From positions 124,001 to 188,000 of the forward strand of contig CAJZBQ010000002.1 of NCBI GenBank assembly GCA_914767885.1: a DNA stretch of 64,000 nt, in the 5' to 3' direction. This document shows, piece after piece, positions 1 through 10,885 of this stretch (its first letter is position 1; each line of letters begins with the position of its first letter). The translations under genes and the position numbers were made by a program. The notes beneath the pieces were generated by a model that saw only the letters and a program-made list of their open reading frames with translations, made no database searches and was not told the DNA's origin. Source of the stretch: Blepharisma stoltei (taxonomy: Eukaryota > Ciliophora > Heterotrichea > Heterotrichida > Blepharismidae).

Positions 1-2389
1 AAAGAAAATAAACAGGATTTAGGAAATGCACAAAAATCTTTAATAAAGTGGCCGAAGAAATTAAGATCGGTTAGACTGTCTTCAAATATGCTTACAATTG
101 AAATTGGCTGAAAACCGGTAATTATTGGAAGCTCGTCTGAGTGTGATGTAGTTATTCCTACATTGGATGACCAATTGGTAAAGATATACTATGAAGACAA
201 TAAATATTGGATGACAAATCTCAGCGAAAAAGCCTCTTCAGCTTTTAGAAAGCTAAAAGAAGGAGAAAAATATTTGATTAGACCTGGAATAAATTTTAAA
301 ATTGGAGAAGTTGAGTTTAGCACCTCACGGTTTAATGTTGGGTTAGATTAGATTAGATTATGTGCTGTGTGTTTATAGTCCCCACTTCCAAGATACCATG
401 CATTCCGCAGCAACAAGTCGTTGCGGGGTGGGCTCCCTCAAGGCAACTTAGGCCCGGGCCGAACCCCCCGGTTTCTCGGTAGTGCATTTCCCTTTGACCC
501 GAATGGGTTTTGCAGGAACCACCATTCCAACCCAAGCGCCAGTATCACCACTTCGCTTGGCCAGATCGCCCCTTACAGGAAACCTTTTAAACTGGAGAGA
601 CTTGCGCCCTTGAGATCGTCGTCGAGCTTCGCCTTCTCTTGAGCAGCTCTTCGCACCCAAAAACCACGTCCGGATATGCATAGGGACATCCGTCACTGCC
701 ATTTTATGTATATGGTTTAATGTTGGGTATTGAAGTGAAGTAGGCTTAAGACCGACAATGGAAGATGCTCATCAAATTATTGATAATTTGTTTATAGATA
801 ATGAAAAAACATTATCATATTATGCAGTATACGATGGCCATGGCGGATCAATATGCTCTAACTCTTTTTATATTAAAAATATCATAATTTAAGATTAAGA
901 TTAAGATTACGCTGGGTATTTAAGGTCCCTACTACGTCCGAGGTCGCATGCCACGGTTTTCCCGTGTGGTGGCAGAGCGTTCACCAAGCCCGGGCCGAAA
1001 CCCCCGGTTTCTCGGTAGAGGTATTGTCAAGGGCCGTCTTATACCGGCTTTGCTGACCACCTCCATTTCCAACTTGGATCGTCGCCTAAGTTTACGCCAA
1101 CTCCGCTTCGTCGTCCGCCAGATCTGCCCATTGAAGGGCACCTTTTCAACTGGAGAGACCCCCGTCTCGATGTCTAACTCGCCTCCCCTCTTTTTCGGTC
1201 ATCCCGAGAAAGAACTCAACAGCTTTCGCCATTCGGGGCGAGCCACTAAAGCAGCTTAGGCAGGTAATTCACCCTGCCTCATTTCGGGCACTCACTGGGC
1301 TGAGCGCTGCTGGCAAAAAGAAGTCACGAATAACTGCCCATGGGTCTGGTCGCAAAAACAGCGGTTCTCGCGCTTAGGCCTCTCGCTTCGAGGTCCCGGA
1401 CGTTGTTGGGCTAATTCCTGGCTCCAAAAACCATGCCCGGATATACATGGGTAACCACCACTGGGAGGGTGGGTCGGTCGCCATACGCCATTTTATGTAT
1501 ATAAAAAAAATATCATAATAAAGCCATAATTTTTATATCACATCGAAAGCCTGTTTAATTTTGCATTAATTGTAAAAGTAATCATGATGGAGTGAGTTTT
1601 TAAAAAATAATCTTCACAAAATTATCAAAAAAAAAATAAAAAATTATGAAATCGAGCATTGGCCAAGACAAATTGCTAGATCTTGTATAGAATGCGACCA
1701 GCTTTTTTACGAAACTTATAAAGCTCAAGCAAACTCTGTAGGCTCCACAGCAGTAATTTCGATAATTTTGGGAAACCGCATAATAGTTTGTAATATAGGA
1801 GATAGCAGAGCAGTTTTATCAAGAAATGGAGCTCCAATACAGCTTTCTAGAGATCATAAACCAACTCTGCCAGATGAATCGAAAAGAATTGAAGAAAACG
1901 GTGGAAATGTGATTTTTGGAAGAGTTCAAGGCAAATTAGCAGTTTCAAGAGCCTTTGGAGACTTTGAATTTAAAGAAAATCAATGTTTAGAAGACGAAGA
2001 ACTGATTGGAGAGCTTGTAATTGCAGAGCCTGAAATTGAAATAGTAGAAATAAATAAAGAAATCGATGAATTTATAGTTTTATACTATTCTGTTCATAAA
2101 TATGCAGAATTTAAATAATCTATTCCCTAATTTTTTTATAAAATAAATCCAATCTTCATAGCTATTATTTATTTTTATACCAAAAGGTCTAGGATGTGAT
2201 GGACTATTCGAAGCCTTTTCCAACGACGACCTAATTTCCCAAATCCGTCAAAAAATAAGAAAAATGTTTCCATTCGAGCAAGACCCTCAATTTATCATCA
2301 AAGATATTGTAAAACAAGCAGTAACTGATGGCTTAACAAGCGATAACGTTTCCGCAATATTAATTTTACTTTCGGGTGGAATTCAATAA
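1..2389 (+). CDS. FHA-PP2C protein phosphatase (5' end outside window)
   Basis: This is a metal-dependent PP2C Ser/Thr phosphatase with an N-terminal phosphopeptide-binding FHA domain. The FHA core IIGSSSECDV lies near 120-150, and an in-frame TGA at 109-111 must be Trp. The PP2C motifs follow in order: RPTMEDAH, YDGHGG, GSTAV, GDSRAVL, RDHKP, SRAFGD, CDGLFE and SDNVSAIL. The metal-binding aspartates are present, so it should be active. The gene is cut by a retroposon (344-714), by a compound insert (851-1584) and by an IES (2083-2191); removing all three gives one continuous frame ending at TAA 2387-2389. The start codon lies upstream of the window. It converges on the next gene with 17 bp between stop codons. 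Confidence 0.88.
344..714 (-). mobile_element. Retroposon with 15-bp target-site duplication
   Basis: The 15-mer GGTTTAATGTTGGGT occurs at 329-343 and again at 715-729. On the minus strand the insert starts ATATACATAAAATGGC and ends in TAATC repeats. Removing it plus one repeat copy joins FNVG to YWSEVGLRP of the PP2C domain in frame. It is GC-richer than the surrounding gene. Confidence 0.85.
851..1584. other. Compound IES containing a nested retroposon
   Basis: ATCA is repeated at 847-850 and 1581-1584. Deleting one copy plus the insert joins YDGHGGS to WWSEFLKNN, the expected PP2C spacing; TA-based joins near here give the wrong frame. Without the nested retroposon (889-1505) the insert would be about 103 bp, a normal IES length. 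Confidence 0.6.
889..1505 (-). mobile_element. Retroposon with 14-bp TSD nested in an IES
   Basis: AAAAATATCATAAT is repeated at 875-888 and 1506-1519. On the minus strand the element begins TTATATACATAAAATGGCG and ends in TTAATC-type repeats. Both flanks are non-coding, which indicates insertion into an existing IES. Confidence 0.82.
2083..2191. other. TA-bounded IES (109 bp)
   Basis: TA occurs at 2081-2082 and at 2190-2191. Removal joins DEFIVL to GCDGLFEAF of the PP2C domain. Left in place, the frame hits a stop at 2116-2118. Confidence 0.85.
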
Positions 2390-2406
2390 TATTCCTTATT
2401 TAATAC

Positions 2407-5400
2407 CTAATTCTTTTTTTTCATCTTTTTCTTACTCACTTCAAATTGTCGGCTAAATTTTTTTTTTTAAATTTATAAATTTAAAGCAAAATATTTTTAT
2501 CAAATTAAAAATATCAAATTTGGAGGAAAAAGAATTTAATTAATAACATTTATGTTTTAGAACTCTGTTAAAATTAAATAGAAATAGCTGTAGATTTCAT
2601 TATAATGATTATCATTTTTATGCCAAAATAGTTTTACAAATTTTTTTTTGCTCGCTCGTGGTTTAGATTTTCCCAAAAACATGATTTTTCTAATGGCTTA
2701 GCTCACTTATATAGGGGGAGTTAGGAATTTCTTCTTCAGAGGACCCCGAATAAGACCCAGAATCAGAATCAGAACCAGAAACAGATTTTTCATACTTTGT
2801 CAAGTATTTTTTTACTGCCACACCTTGGTTCGAAATATTTTTCTTTGAGTAGTTTTCTTCGTCTTCGTCATACTGTTCGTCATAATCACTTTCTCCTAAT
2901 GATCCTTCAATTAGTCCTGATATTTCTGTTAGCGCGACTCCTAGCAAATTGGTATAACCTTGTTCTTGGAAGGTCTGGATTGTATAATATTAAGATTTGA
3001 ACGGTCATAAGCAGAATCTCCACTAGTCAGACTACCTTGACTTCAGAAAGGCGATGCAATGGTGTAAGGCCCAATTACACCCTCTTGAATTTTCTAGAGA
3101 AACTCACCTAACCTAAAGGTCAGCTCCTTAGGTTATAGACCATTTGTAGGCGCCCCTAATAGCCCTATGGGCGAAGACTATGTTGGATGCAAAACTTTTC
3201 TAGCCCACCTGGCAGTATAGGAAAACCTTCAGGGGAGAAACAAACTTTCCTACTTGCTCTATATGGTGTGCTCCTCAAAGATCAATTTCCATCAGCATCC
3301 ACATTTTATTTCTCTGGATTGTATAAGGATTAGGCAATAGCTCATCATTAAATATTTTAAGGGATTCGCCTTCTGCTATAAATTTCTCTATATCTTTTAT
3401 AAGCTCTTTACTCTTAAAATCAAAGTGTTGGGGAATTATATCAGCGAATTCTTGGGGAGGATTTTTTATAACATCTATTATAGCGTAGCACAAATTGTTG
3501 TACCTGATAATGGCTTGGGCAGTTTTTCATTTCTCTAGTAATTGTTCATCAGAGGTGTCTATGGAATAATTTGTTTTTATGTCTTATAATACTATATTAT
3601 AGAAATTAACAATAATATAAAAAAATTTATACAGAGAAGGTATAAATAATTCTTGGATTTCTAAGAGAAGGTCTAAGATATGGCAGTCTGAGCTTCATTT
3701 CCCAGTTAACAAAGGAACCACAACTTCTCCTGACTCAGTCAAATTTTCATGGAATTTTACCTTACATCGGCCATTTGTAACTAAAATTACTTGAGGAGGT
3801 GCGTCAGGATAGCTGCTGGTACATACAATGTCAAATAAATACAGACCACTTGTGTAGTCAGTTCCTGCTGGCCCTGATACTAAAACTCTCAATAAATCCC
3901 ATCGTTCATTATCAGACACTACAAAAATAGAATTATTTCCTACACATGGCAGCTTTTGTGTCAGTAAATCTTTTTCTTCTTGAAATCTTGCTTTTACATT
4001 ATTAAAATGCCCTATTGGTGCCAGATATCTAAACAAGCTATGTCTAAACCCTCCAGCCTCAAACAGATCTTGATGCCCATAGCTATAAGCTGACAAACTC
4101 CTTGTATAAGGCTCTTCTGCGTTTTCATCAGGTATTTCAAGCATTTCATATATATTTTCATCTAATTACGTCTTATATTTTATTTACCATTCCTATTTAT
4201 CTAAAAAGTGTATATACAACCCTTGGTTCCCCTAATACCTCCAGCTTATCAATTTCAGTCAAAATCTCATTCCTCACCTTTACCAACAAATTATAAAACC
4301 CATGCTTTTTAAACATACTAATTGTCTTTGGGTTATGGTCTTTTACCAAATAATCCTCTTCTTTGTTCGTAATTTTCATTTTAAACGATTTCGCATCCTC
4401 AACCCACGCGTCCAAAGTCTTCATAATTGCGTTTCTTTTTAACGAAAAATGCCTCCATACGATTTCTTTGAATTCTTCAGGTGGGTGCTTTATGGTCTCC
4501 AAAATGGCATATTTCGCGTTATTATATTTCACAATGTTGCAATATGCTACATTTTCAGGAGAATTTACGTCAAGGTGCTCAAATTCAGGCTCTTTTTGGA
4601 TGACCATGTTGTCCATGACAAGGACTTGGATTGACAAGAGGACTTGTAAAATATTGCTGTGGCCTGGATTTCACCTTTCACTAGGATCACCGTCCCATGT
4701 ATTTATGATAGACAAACAGACGTAACCGTCGTCATAGAGATTTGGGTTAAATCTGACTGTCCCTTTGGCAGTTGTAGCTATTCGCATTGCTGGAGGTTTT
4801 TTCGGGTAGTTCCCAGGACATGCTATATGGAATTCATAAAGACCATGGGCGTAAGGGGTGTCTTCGGTACCAGAAATTAAAGCTTTCATTAAGTCCATCC
4901 TTTCTGTGTCCATAACTACAAAAACTGCACCAGTAGGCTCACAAGGAAGGTGCTGGGATAGGACTTTTATTTCTTTTGAGTACCGGTTTAGGCTGCTCGC
5001 CATTTCTTCTTTGCCGCCTAGTTGGTCTAGGCATACGTGATTTCCTGAGTTAAAAATATCATAGGTGTTAAATCTCAAATCTTTGAGGGTTTGGTAATAG
5101 AGGCTGCTGCTTTCAGGGGGCTGAGGATCATTTTGAGAGGCTTCACGCAAAAGAATAGGCTGCTTGGACTCTTCATAGTCTTCACTATAACTGGAATTTT
5201 TACTATAGTCGTCACATGGGTCAAAATCAGGCAAAGAGTCAAGTAGCGTGCTAATTTCTGGTAAAATTTCTTGTAAACAAGCTCCGAAGCCTTTTTGTGT
5301 GAAAAGGTTGGTAATTGCTGGATTATGCACAGAAACAAGCAGTGTTTTATTATATTCTAATTTAAATAACGAATAATAAGATAATGACAATGATATGATG

Positions 5401-6560
5401 TTTTTCTAATATAAAACTAATAAATAATTATAATTATCCTATACAAAATATTTTAAAAAGCATAATCAATCCTATCATTTTTTGCTTCCTCAATCCACTT
5501 ATTGATCATATGCTTTATGTTACCTCTATTCATCCTAAAAAATCTTGATACAAAATGCTCATAATTATTTTCCTTTAATTTTCTCAAAGGTTCCAAAATT
5601 CCCCATCTCGCATTTGCATATTTAATAACGTTTGAATAGGCAACGTTTTCATCAGAATCTATCAGCATGTCTTCAAATTCTGCTTGTTTTTGAACAATTG
5701 CATAGTCAAGTATTAAAGCTTGGATAGTAATTAAAAGCTGATAAAGATTGCTGTTTGCTGGATCCCAACAGATTTCTGGGTATCTGGATTTTGTCTAATT
5801 TTTTTACCTTATTTTTGATCTTTTTCACAAAATTAATGGCTTTTTACCAAAAAAAATAGGTGCCAATTTCTGTATTGCCATCACAATTGTTGAGCAGATG
5901 GCAATGGACGATCCCGTTTTCCGCAAAACATGGGCTCAATCTTACTTCTTTGTGCCCTGTCGATATACCGATTGTTGGTGGAGCTTGTGGATAGTTTTCA
6001 GATAGAAGTATATCAAATATATAAAGACCGTAGGAGTAAGGAGTATTGACTGGGCCTGATATTAAGGCTTTTAATAAGCTCATTCGGTCTGGGTCTTGGG
6101 CAATGAAAATCGCTTGTGAAGAGTGGCAAGGAAGATTTTTCCCTAAAAATGGCATTTCTTTGTCAAGCTGGCTGGTGATTATTGGCTTACTCCCTGCAGT
6201 ATCAGCATATAAATGGTCTTCTAAACCAAAATAGCCTGCTTTAATATGATCAAGAAGGTTTTTAGGGTCATATTCAGAGATAGCAGCTTGCTCTTGAGTT
6301 TCTTCAGGTTGAACGATCAAAGGATTATATATTTTTCTATATAAATTAAATTCACTTATTTTTTTATTAATTTTAATGGCTAGCCTCTATAAATAAGCAT
6401 ATTTTTTGGCAAAGTTTTTAGGAGTTTCATCCTTTTTGTCATATTTCTGCTCTTCAGCACTATCATCGCTGAGACTTGATTCTGAATCGCCAGATTTCGA
6501 TGAGTTGGAAGCTGAAATTTGCTTTTTAGGATAAGCTTTCTTGTCCTTTTTTTCCTCCAT
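2407..6560 (-). CDS. Triple UBC-fold (E2-like) protein, one catalytic and two degenerate modules
   Basis: After removal of seven inserts a single frame runs from ATG 6560 to TAG 2407. It holds three copies of a unit made of a UBC domain followed by a helical segment with an NPxTI signature. The middle UBC (about 5090-4580) resembles UBE2O/BIRC6-type E2s and keeps the active-site Cys in GYVCLSIINTW (codon 4716-4718). In the first unit the aligned stretch is GIVHCHLLNN and in the third GEVVVPLL, so both lack the Cys at that position. The N terminus (6560-6390) is Lys/Ser/Asp-rich and the C terminus is Ser/acidic. Two TGA codons fall at conserved Trp positions (for example SERWNP). It probably conjugates ubiquitin, with the flanking modules as scaffolds; the last point is inference. 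Confidence 0.8.
2435..2723. mobile_element. Decayed MITE (TCCGTGAGC family)
   Basis: TTA flanks both ends (2432-2434 and 2721-2723). The interior matches the intact copy at 63481-63872 with many changes, including the TTTTTCTAATGG end motif. Removal extends the E2-like protein to EEEIPKKKMKKKN and a TAG stop. Confidence 0.65.
2988..3312 (-). mobile_element. Retroposon with 14-bp TSD
   Basis: TCTGGATTGTATAA occurs at 2974-2987 and 3313-3326. The minus strand begins AGAAATAAAATGTGG. Removal joins NPYTIQ to TFQEQGYTNL, matching the same position in the other two units of the E2-like gene. Confidence 0.85.
3580..3642. other. TA-bounded IES (63 bp)
   Basis: TA at 3578-3579 and 3641-3642. Removal joins LEIQELFI to KTNYSIDTSDEQ in the third E2-like unit and removes an in-frame stop. 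Confidence 0.65.
4151..4212. other. TA-bounded IES (~62 bp)
   Basis: Alternating TA at both ends leaves the exact cut ambiguous by 2-4 bp. Removal joins GEPRVVY of unit two to EMLEIPDENAEEPY of unit three. It is the main evidence that the third module belongs to the same gene. Confidence 0.6.
5355..5455. other. TA-bounded IES (101 bp)
   Basis: TA at 5353-5354 and 5454-5455. Removal joins RIDYAF to YNKTLLVSVHNPAIT, which aligns with NKEEDYLVKDHNPKTI in the next unit. Confidence 0.75.
5783..5858. other. TA-bounded IES (76 bp)
   Basis: TA at 5781-5782 and 5857-5858. Removal joins CDGNTEIGTY to PEICWDPANSNLYQ, restoring the UBC domain with a TGG Trp at the conserved WxP position. Confidence 0.8.
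6332..6389. other. TA-bounded IES (~58 bp)
   Basis: TA at 6330-6331 and 6388-6389. Removal joins FAKKYAYL to YNPLIVQPEETQ and provides an ATG start for the E2-like gene, whose first UBC otherwise has none. Confidence 0.6.
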
Positions 6561-6716
6561 CTCTAATGTATTAATTGGCAGATCTGATTATCATTTATAC
6601 CTTATGTGCTTTCTCAATAAAATTTAATTATAATTAAAAAATATATAGGATTGGCCATATAATATTTTATTTGGTATAATTTAGAATAAATTTTATTATT
6701 GATATATTACATATGT

Positions 6717-6977
6717 CTATTTCAAAGAAATCATATAGACTTCATCACATAGAAATGGATCTTCTGTCCATAAAAACTCAGCTGGAGCTTCTTCGTGATA
6801 GCTGTTCATATTTAAAATATATGGATTTGAAATATGATGTCCAGTAATGATAAGTTCATTATCTACAAGCGGCATAAAGTCTGCAAAGCTGTCAGAATTT
6901 TGGATTTTTTCTTCACGTTTTATGCTGTTTTCATCTAAATTTGTGGAGACTTCATTGTCTTGTATTTTTTCAGTCAT
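6717..6977 (-). CDS. Hypothetical acidic protein, 86 aa
   Basis: The frame runs from ATG 6977 to its stop at 6717 with no insert. The product is acidic, begins MTEKIQDNEV and shows no motif I recognise, signal peptide or membrane segment. It lies 156 bp upstream of the E2-like gene on the same strand, in AT-rich flanks. Its coding-like composition is the only support. Confidence 0.5.
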   Translation of the reverse strand: MTEKIQDNEVSTNLDENSIKREEKIQNSDSFADFMPLVDNELIITGHHISNPYILNMNSYHEEAPAEFLWTEDPFLCDEVYMISLK

Positions 6978-7034
6978 TTTTTTAAGAGACCCTAATATTT
7001 TTGCTGATAAAAATTTGTTGTGCTGTTTTATATG

Positions 7035-8220
7035 CTAAATTTCATAAAATAAATATATGGTTATTGTAGATTTAAGCCAAATTATCGAATAAATGAAGCA
7101 ATTATGCATTGTTTTTTTGGTGAAATTTATTAAAATGATTATATCATCTCGTGTTCCATCATATCCTTTTATTTTGCGAAATCTTTTTCGCAGAGTAGAA
7201 TAAAAATGATTTTTTATGGAATTATCAGTCCTCCCTTGCAGGATTTTTGAAATTTCTGCCCATTTGTTATGGATATATAAAATGGCTCTCCGCCCGACAT
7301 TACCTCCGGTAATGCAGCCTTGAGCACGTTTTATTTATATTGGCAAGGTTTTGCCAACCCAGAAATGGACAGAAATGCTAGGGTAAGTAATTCTGACAAT
7401 GTAGAGAGCCTAGCCCTAGTCCGCTTTCAGGATTGGGTTTTACCTAGAGGGGAAAGAGGGCTCAGAGTTGGAAAGAAGAAGCTCAGCAGCGGCTACAGGC
7501 AATTTCTAGACATTCGGGCAACTCCAGAGTGTGAAATCGAGAGTTATGCATCGGGCTTTGAATTTTTCCTTTTTGCTGATAGTCTACCATAAATTTGTTT
7601 TTTGGGGATTTTCTGCTGATAACCTTCATGCACCCAAGTAGAAATCTGCAGAAATCCATAGCCTTCTCATTCAGCACTGGATACGATAAGGCAAATAAGA
7701 GATGAAGACATAGAACCTTACTTCGCAGATGCCATGGTGTCAGGAGATGAAGAAGAGGAAAGGTGATGATCTACCATATTCTCGCCAGGTTATTCATCCC
7801 AACTCAAAAACATTCTCCTTGTCGACGTTACAACGAGGGTAATTTCCTAGGGGATCCTTGGTGACTGTGCTGCAAATAGGCGAGCAAGCCAAGACCATTA
7901 ATTTAAGTTTAAGCCCATTTGTTTCCAAGTTTTTCATGGCTTTCAAAAAGACAAAGCTCTTCTTCTAAGCTCCAATTGTCTTTGTTAATCCCAGGATTAA
8001 GGTGATTATGCCACCTTTCTCTGCATTGTTTTCCTGTTCTTTGGGTATTGAATTGCTCGCTGAGTTTTTCAGATATCACTGTTCATTGCTTTATACCATT
8101 TTCTTTGACTAGCCTGCGGATAGCTTCATCTTCTTGAGAAGTTCAGGATCTGCGCTTTGTGTAGCTGTCTTTTGATGATTTTATGGAAAATTTTGATTTT
8201 TTAGTCGTTTTTTGCCGCAT
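7035..8220 (-). CDS. R2R3-type Myb DNA-binding protein
   Basis: With TGA read as Trp, ATG 8220 opens a frame with two Myb repeats. The first contains RSWTSQEDEAIRRLV, then KQWTVIS and GKQCRERWHNHLNP. The second contains NWSLEEELCLFESH, NKWAEISKILQGR and NSIKNHFYSTLRKR. The spaced tryptophans are canonical and two of those in repeat one are TGA codons. A retroposon (7269-7912) splits repeat two inside NKWAEI and is exactly reversible. After GYDGTRDD the frame stays open to TAG 7035, but that hydrophobic tail may be non-coding or IES sequence. It is probably a nuclear transcription factor or chromatin protein. Confidence 0.85.
7269..7912 (+). mobile_element. Retroposon with 11-bp TSD
   Basis: GCCCATTTGTT occurs at 7258-7268 and 7913-7923. 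The insert starts ATGGATATATAAAATGGC and ends near TTAAGTTTAAG. About 250 bp of its interior resembles the element at 29537-30164. Removal restores the second Myb repeat. Confidence 0.85.
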
Positions 8221-8758
8221 GATGAATTTTTTTTATTAAATCTGTTTTGTTGAAATTTAAATTAGTTTGTTAGGAATTATAATAATTTAATATGACCTTA
8301 TTCAAAAGATTTTATTTGAAATAATTTTTATTATTTAATCAAAATATAAAGATTTATAAGAATTTCTCCTTAATTAATTGTTCATCAATATTTATAAGCA
8401 TATCAGAATTTGAATTTATTAGTCTCTCTTTGAGATTTATTAATCTTTTGAATTAACTATATTATTTAAATGGTATCAGAATATCATTTTATTTGATTTT
8501 TCATTTTATATTATCTAAAATTAGTTATTGAATTCTTATATCTAAAGAAAAAATATTTTTATTTCTATAGTATTTCCAATATTCCTAGATTAAGAAATCT
8601 AAATATAATGCTAATTGTATAGATTGTTTAAATTAAGATCCCCCTCTTATTATCCTACTCAAAAATAAATTACCCTCACTTTACTATCCTCAATAAGGCA
8701 ATCATCCTCCGTGATTTCATTAAAAGAGGTATATTTATTATTTACTAACCAATCAGCT
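8221..8758. other. Intergenic, AT-rich (538 bp)
   Basis: This lies between divergent genes (Myb minus, zinc finger plus) and probably holds both promoters. I see no ORF, repeat or RNA gene. Confidence 0.6.
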
Positions 8759-9166
8759 ATGATGAATTTAGAAGGTAATTTCCAATTCCTCTGCCCTATT
8801 TGTGAAATGCCATACCCCTCTCAAGCTGATGTAATGACCCACATGAAATTCCACGGAGGCCAAGAATACCTCTGTGTTGTCTGTGACAGATATTTTGAAG
8901 GCAAACATGAGCTTTCTCATCATTTGAGAATCCACCCTGCCTGTTTTTATTGCAAAACAAAAGTATTTGACCATAACGAATATGCAAAGCATACCCTAGA
9001 GCACCACCTTGACCTTATAATGCAAGACGGAAGAGTATGCTTTGATACCAATTATACAGGGAAAAAAAAGACTAGGTGTAGGATCTGTGCAAGAGTTTTT
9101 CCTCATAGGCTTTATGCTTTGCTTCATGCCAGATTTGCTCATATGCTGGCAGCCAGACTAATTTAA
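8759..9166 (+). CDS. Four-finger C2H2 zinc-finger protein
   Basis: The 135-residue protein contains four C2H2 fingers: CPICEMPYP with HMKFH, CVVCDRYF with HHLRIH, CFYCKTKVF with HTLEHH, and CRICARVF with HARFAH. I chose the tandem ATG at 8759; the frame is open back to about 8711 without a better start. Nothing remains outside the fingers except a short basic link, so it is probably a nucleic-acid-binding protein. No insert interrupts it. Confidence 0.8.
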   Translation: MMNLEGNFQFLCPICEMPYPSQADVMTHMKFHGGQEYLCVVCDRYFEGKHELSHHLRIHPACFYCKTKVFDHNEYAKHTLEHHLDLIMQDGRVCFDTNYTGKKKTRCRICARVFPHRLYALLHARFAHMLAARLI

Positions 9167-9318
9167 TTTTTATAAATGCTCTATCAGTATATCATTATAT
9201 ACTGGTTTTCTTTGTATAAGAATTAGATCTTGTTATATTGGTAAATTTAATTTTTTTGAATTAAAATTTATATCAAATTATATACTTTTTATGCCATTTT
9301 AATAAATACAATGATAAG

Positions 9319-10879
9319 ATGCTAAATCGTCGTTATTATTTTTTTAAAAATTATTATTTACTCCTTCCCGCTCCTAAGCAATAAAAAATTTTGTTGTTAT
9401 TTGAAGAGTTAATTTTTTAAAACAAAACTACTACTATAATAAACTGTTCTATGAAATTTAAAAAACCCAAACATTGAATAGCGAAAAATAATTTAATTTT
9501 AGAACGCTAGCTGTTTTTGAAAATTCAACAGAAATAGCTAGAATTTAACTAATTAGCATTATATTTCAAATATTTTTTTCATAAAATTTTTTTATTCACT
9601 CATGATGGTGGATTTTAGTCAAAAATTAAGATTTTTCCAACGGTTTTGCTCGCTAATGGGGGGTAATTAGAAACACTCTTAATTATTAGTTAATAATGCT
9701 CATAATATTAACATTAAAAGAGTAAAAGCTAGTCACAGAGTATTCTTAGCAGCAGGCAAAAGAACTCCATTCGGTTTTTTTGTTGGCACTTTTGCTAAAA
9801 TTCCTGCACCTATCCTCTGTGCGCACTCAATTCTTGGAGTCTTTTCAAGTACAAAAATAAAGCCTCATGAAATCAGTTCTGCAATCTATGGCTGTGGAAT
9901 CCAATCAGGCCTCGGCCACAACCCTACCAAGCAAGCTTTACTAGCCGCAAATCTGCCTGACGACATTCCCTGCACCACAATTAATCAAGGCCACTGCTCA
10001 GGCTCCAAAAGTGTAATTTTAGCTTACCAAGAAATCGCGCTAGGGCACTCAGACATAGTCTTATGTGGCGGCTATGACTCAGTCTCCTTATCTCCTTTTA
10101 ACATCAAAAAAGGCCGAAATCCTACGACAGGTGATATTCTTGCTGAAGACTGCTATATAAAAGATGGCCTACACAACCCCTTTTATAACACCCACGCCGG
10201 CATCATTTTAGAGCGGACCAATTTAGAATTAACCATCCCATTAATAGACCAAGATATACAAGCCAAAAATCAATACAAAAAGCGAGACATCGCCTATGCC
10301 AGAAATTACCATGAAAAAGAAATTTTCCCATTTGGCAATGAAAATACAGACGAGCTATATGGCAAGGTAACACAAAAGGATAATTTTTCCAAGCCGCTTT
10401 ATTATAAACAAGGGACTGTTAATGCTTACACAGCAGCTACCCCAGGTGATGGCGCATGCTCTCTATTATTAGTTTCAGAAGAAAAGCTGAAAAGCCTTGA
10501 ACTTACCCCTATCGCCGAAATAGTAAAAACAGCAGAAATCGCCATAAGCTCCAATGCATTCCCTAAAGCAAATTCCGAAGTGGCCAAAAAAGTCCTTTAC
10601 AAGCTAGGATGGACCTTTCGACAAGTAAACCTATGGGAAGTAAACGATTATTATTCAGGCTTAGACCTAGCTTTTGCCAAATATTCAGGCGTATTAGAAG
10701 AATTAATAAATATCAATGGCAGCACTTTAGCAATTGGAGACCCTATGGCTGCGTCAAGTGCTCGGCAGGTGCTAAGTTTAAGCTTAGCTTTAAAAGAAAG
10801 AAGCCTCAAAAAAGGAGTCGCAGTCTCTTGTGAAATCACGGGAGGGGCCACCGCTATTGCGATACAAGTAGTAGATTAA
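9319..10879 (+). CDS. Thiolase-family protein with altered catalytic loops
   Basis: The body (9715-10879) is a thiolase (acetyl-CoA acetyltransferase fold). It starts RVFLAAGKRTPFG and has the nucleophile Cys in NQGHCSGSKS and a late Cys in SCEITGGATAIA. Two conserved catalytic loops are changed: the GHP motif reads AIGDPMAASSAR, with Asp in place of His, and NEAF reads NDYY. Activity is therefore doubtful. No ATG lies in frame inside the body. The likely start is ATG 9319, whose basic leader MLNRRYYFFKNYY resembles a mitochondrial targeting peptide and joins the body once the decayed MITE at about 9360-9690 is removed. The next gene follows 6 bp after the stop on the same strand. Confidence 0.75.
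9360..9690. mobile_element. Decayed MITE (TCCGTGAGC family) in the thiolase leader
   Basis: It begins TTACTCCTTCCCGCTCC and ends near GCTCGCTAATGGGGGGTAATTA. The interior keeps recognisable pieces of the intact copy at 63481-63872, including TTCACTCATGATGGTGG. The exact right boundary is uncertain by about 25 bp. Confidence 0.6.
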
Positions 10880-10885
10880 TTAATT

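Noticed and set aside
421-702. Open frames on both strands of 421-702 and 932-1259
   Set aside because: They lie inside GC-rich retroposons and have no conserved domain; frames are long only because of base composition.
2690-2725. C-terminal residues SPYISELSH of the E2-like gene
   Set aside because: They are read from the terminal inverted repeat of a decayed MITE; removal gives a different, lysine-rich end.
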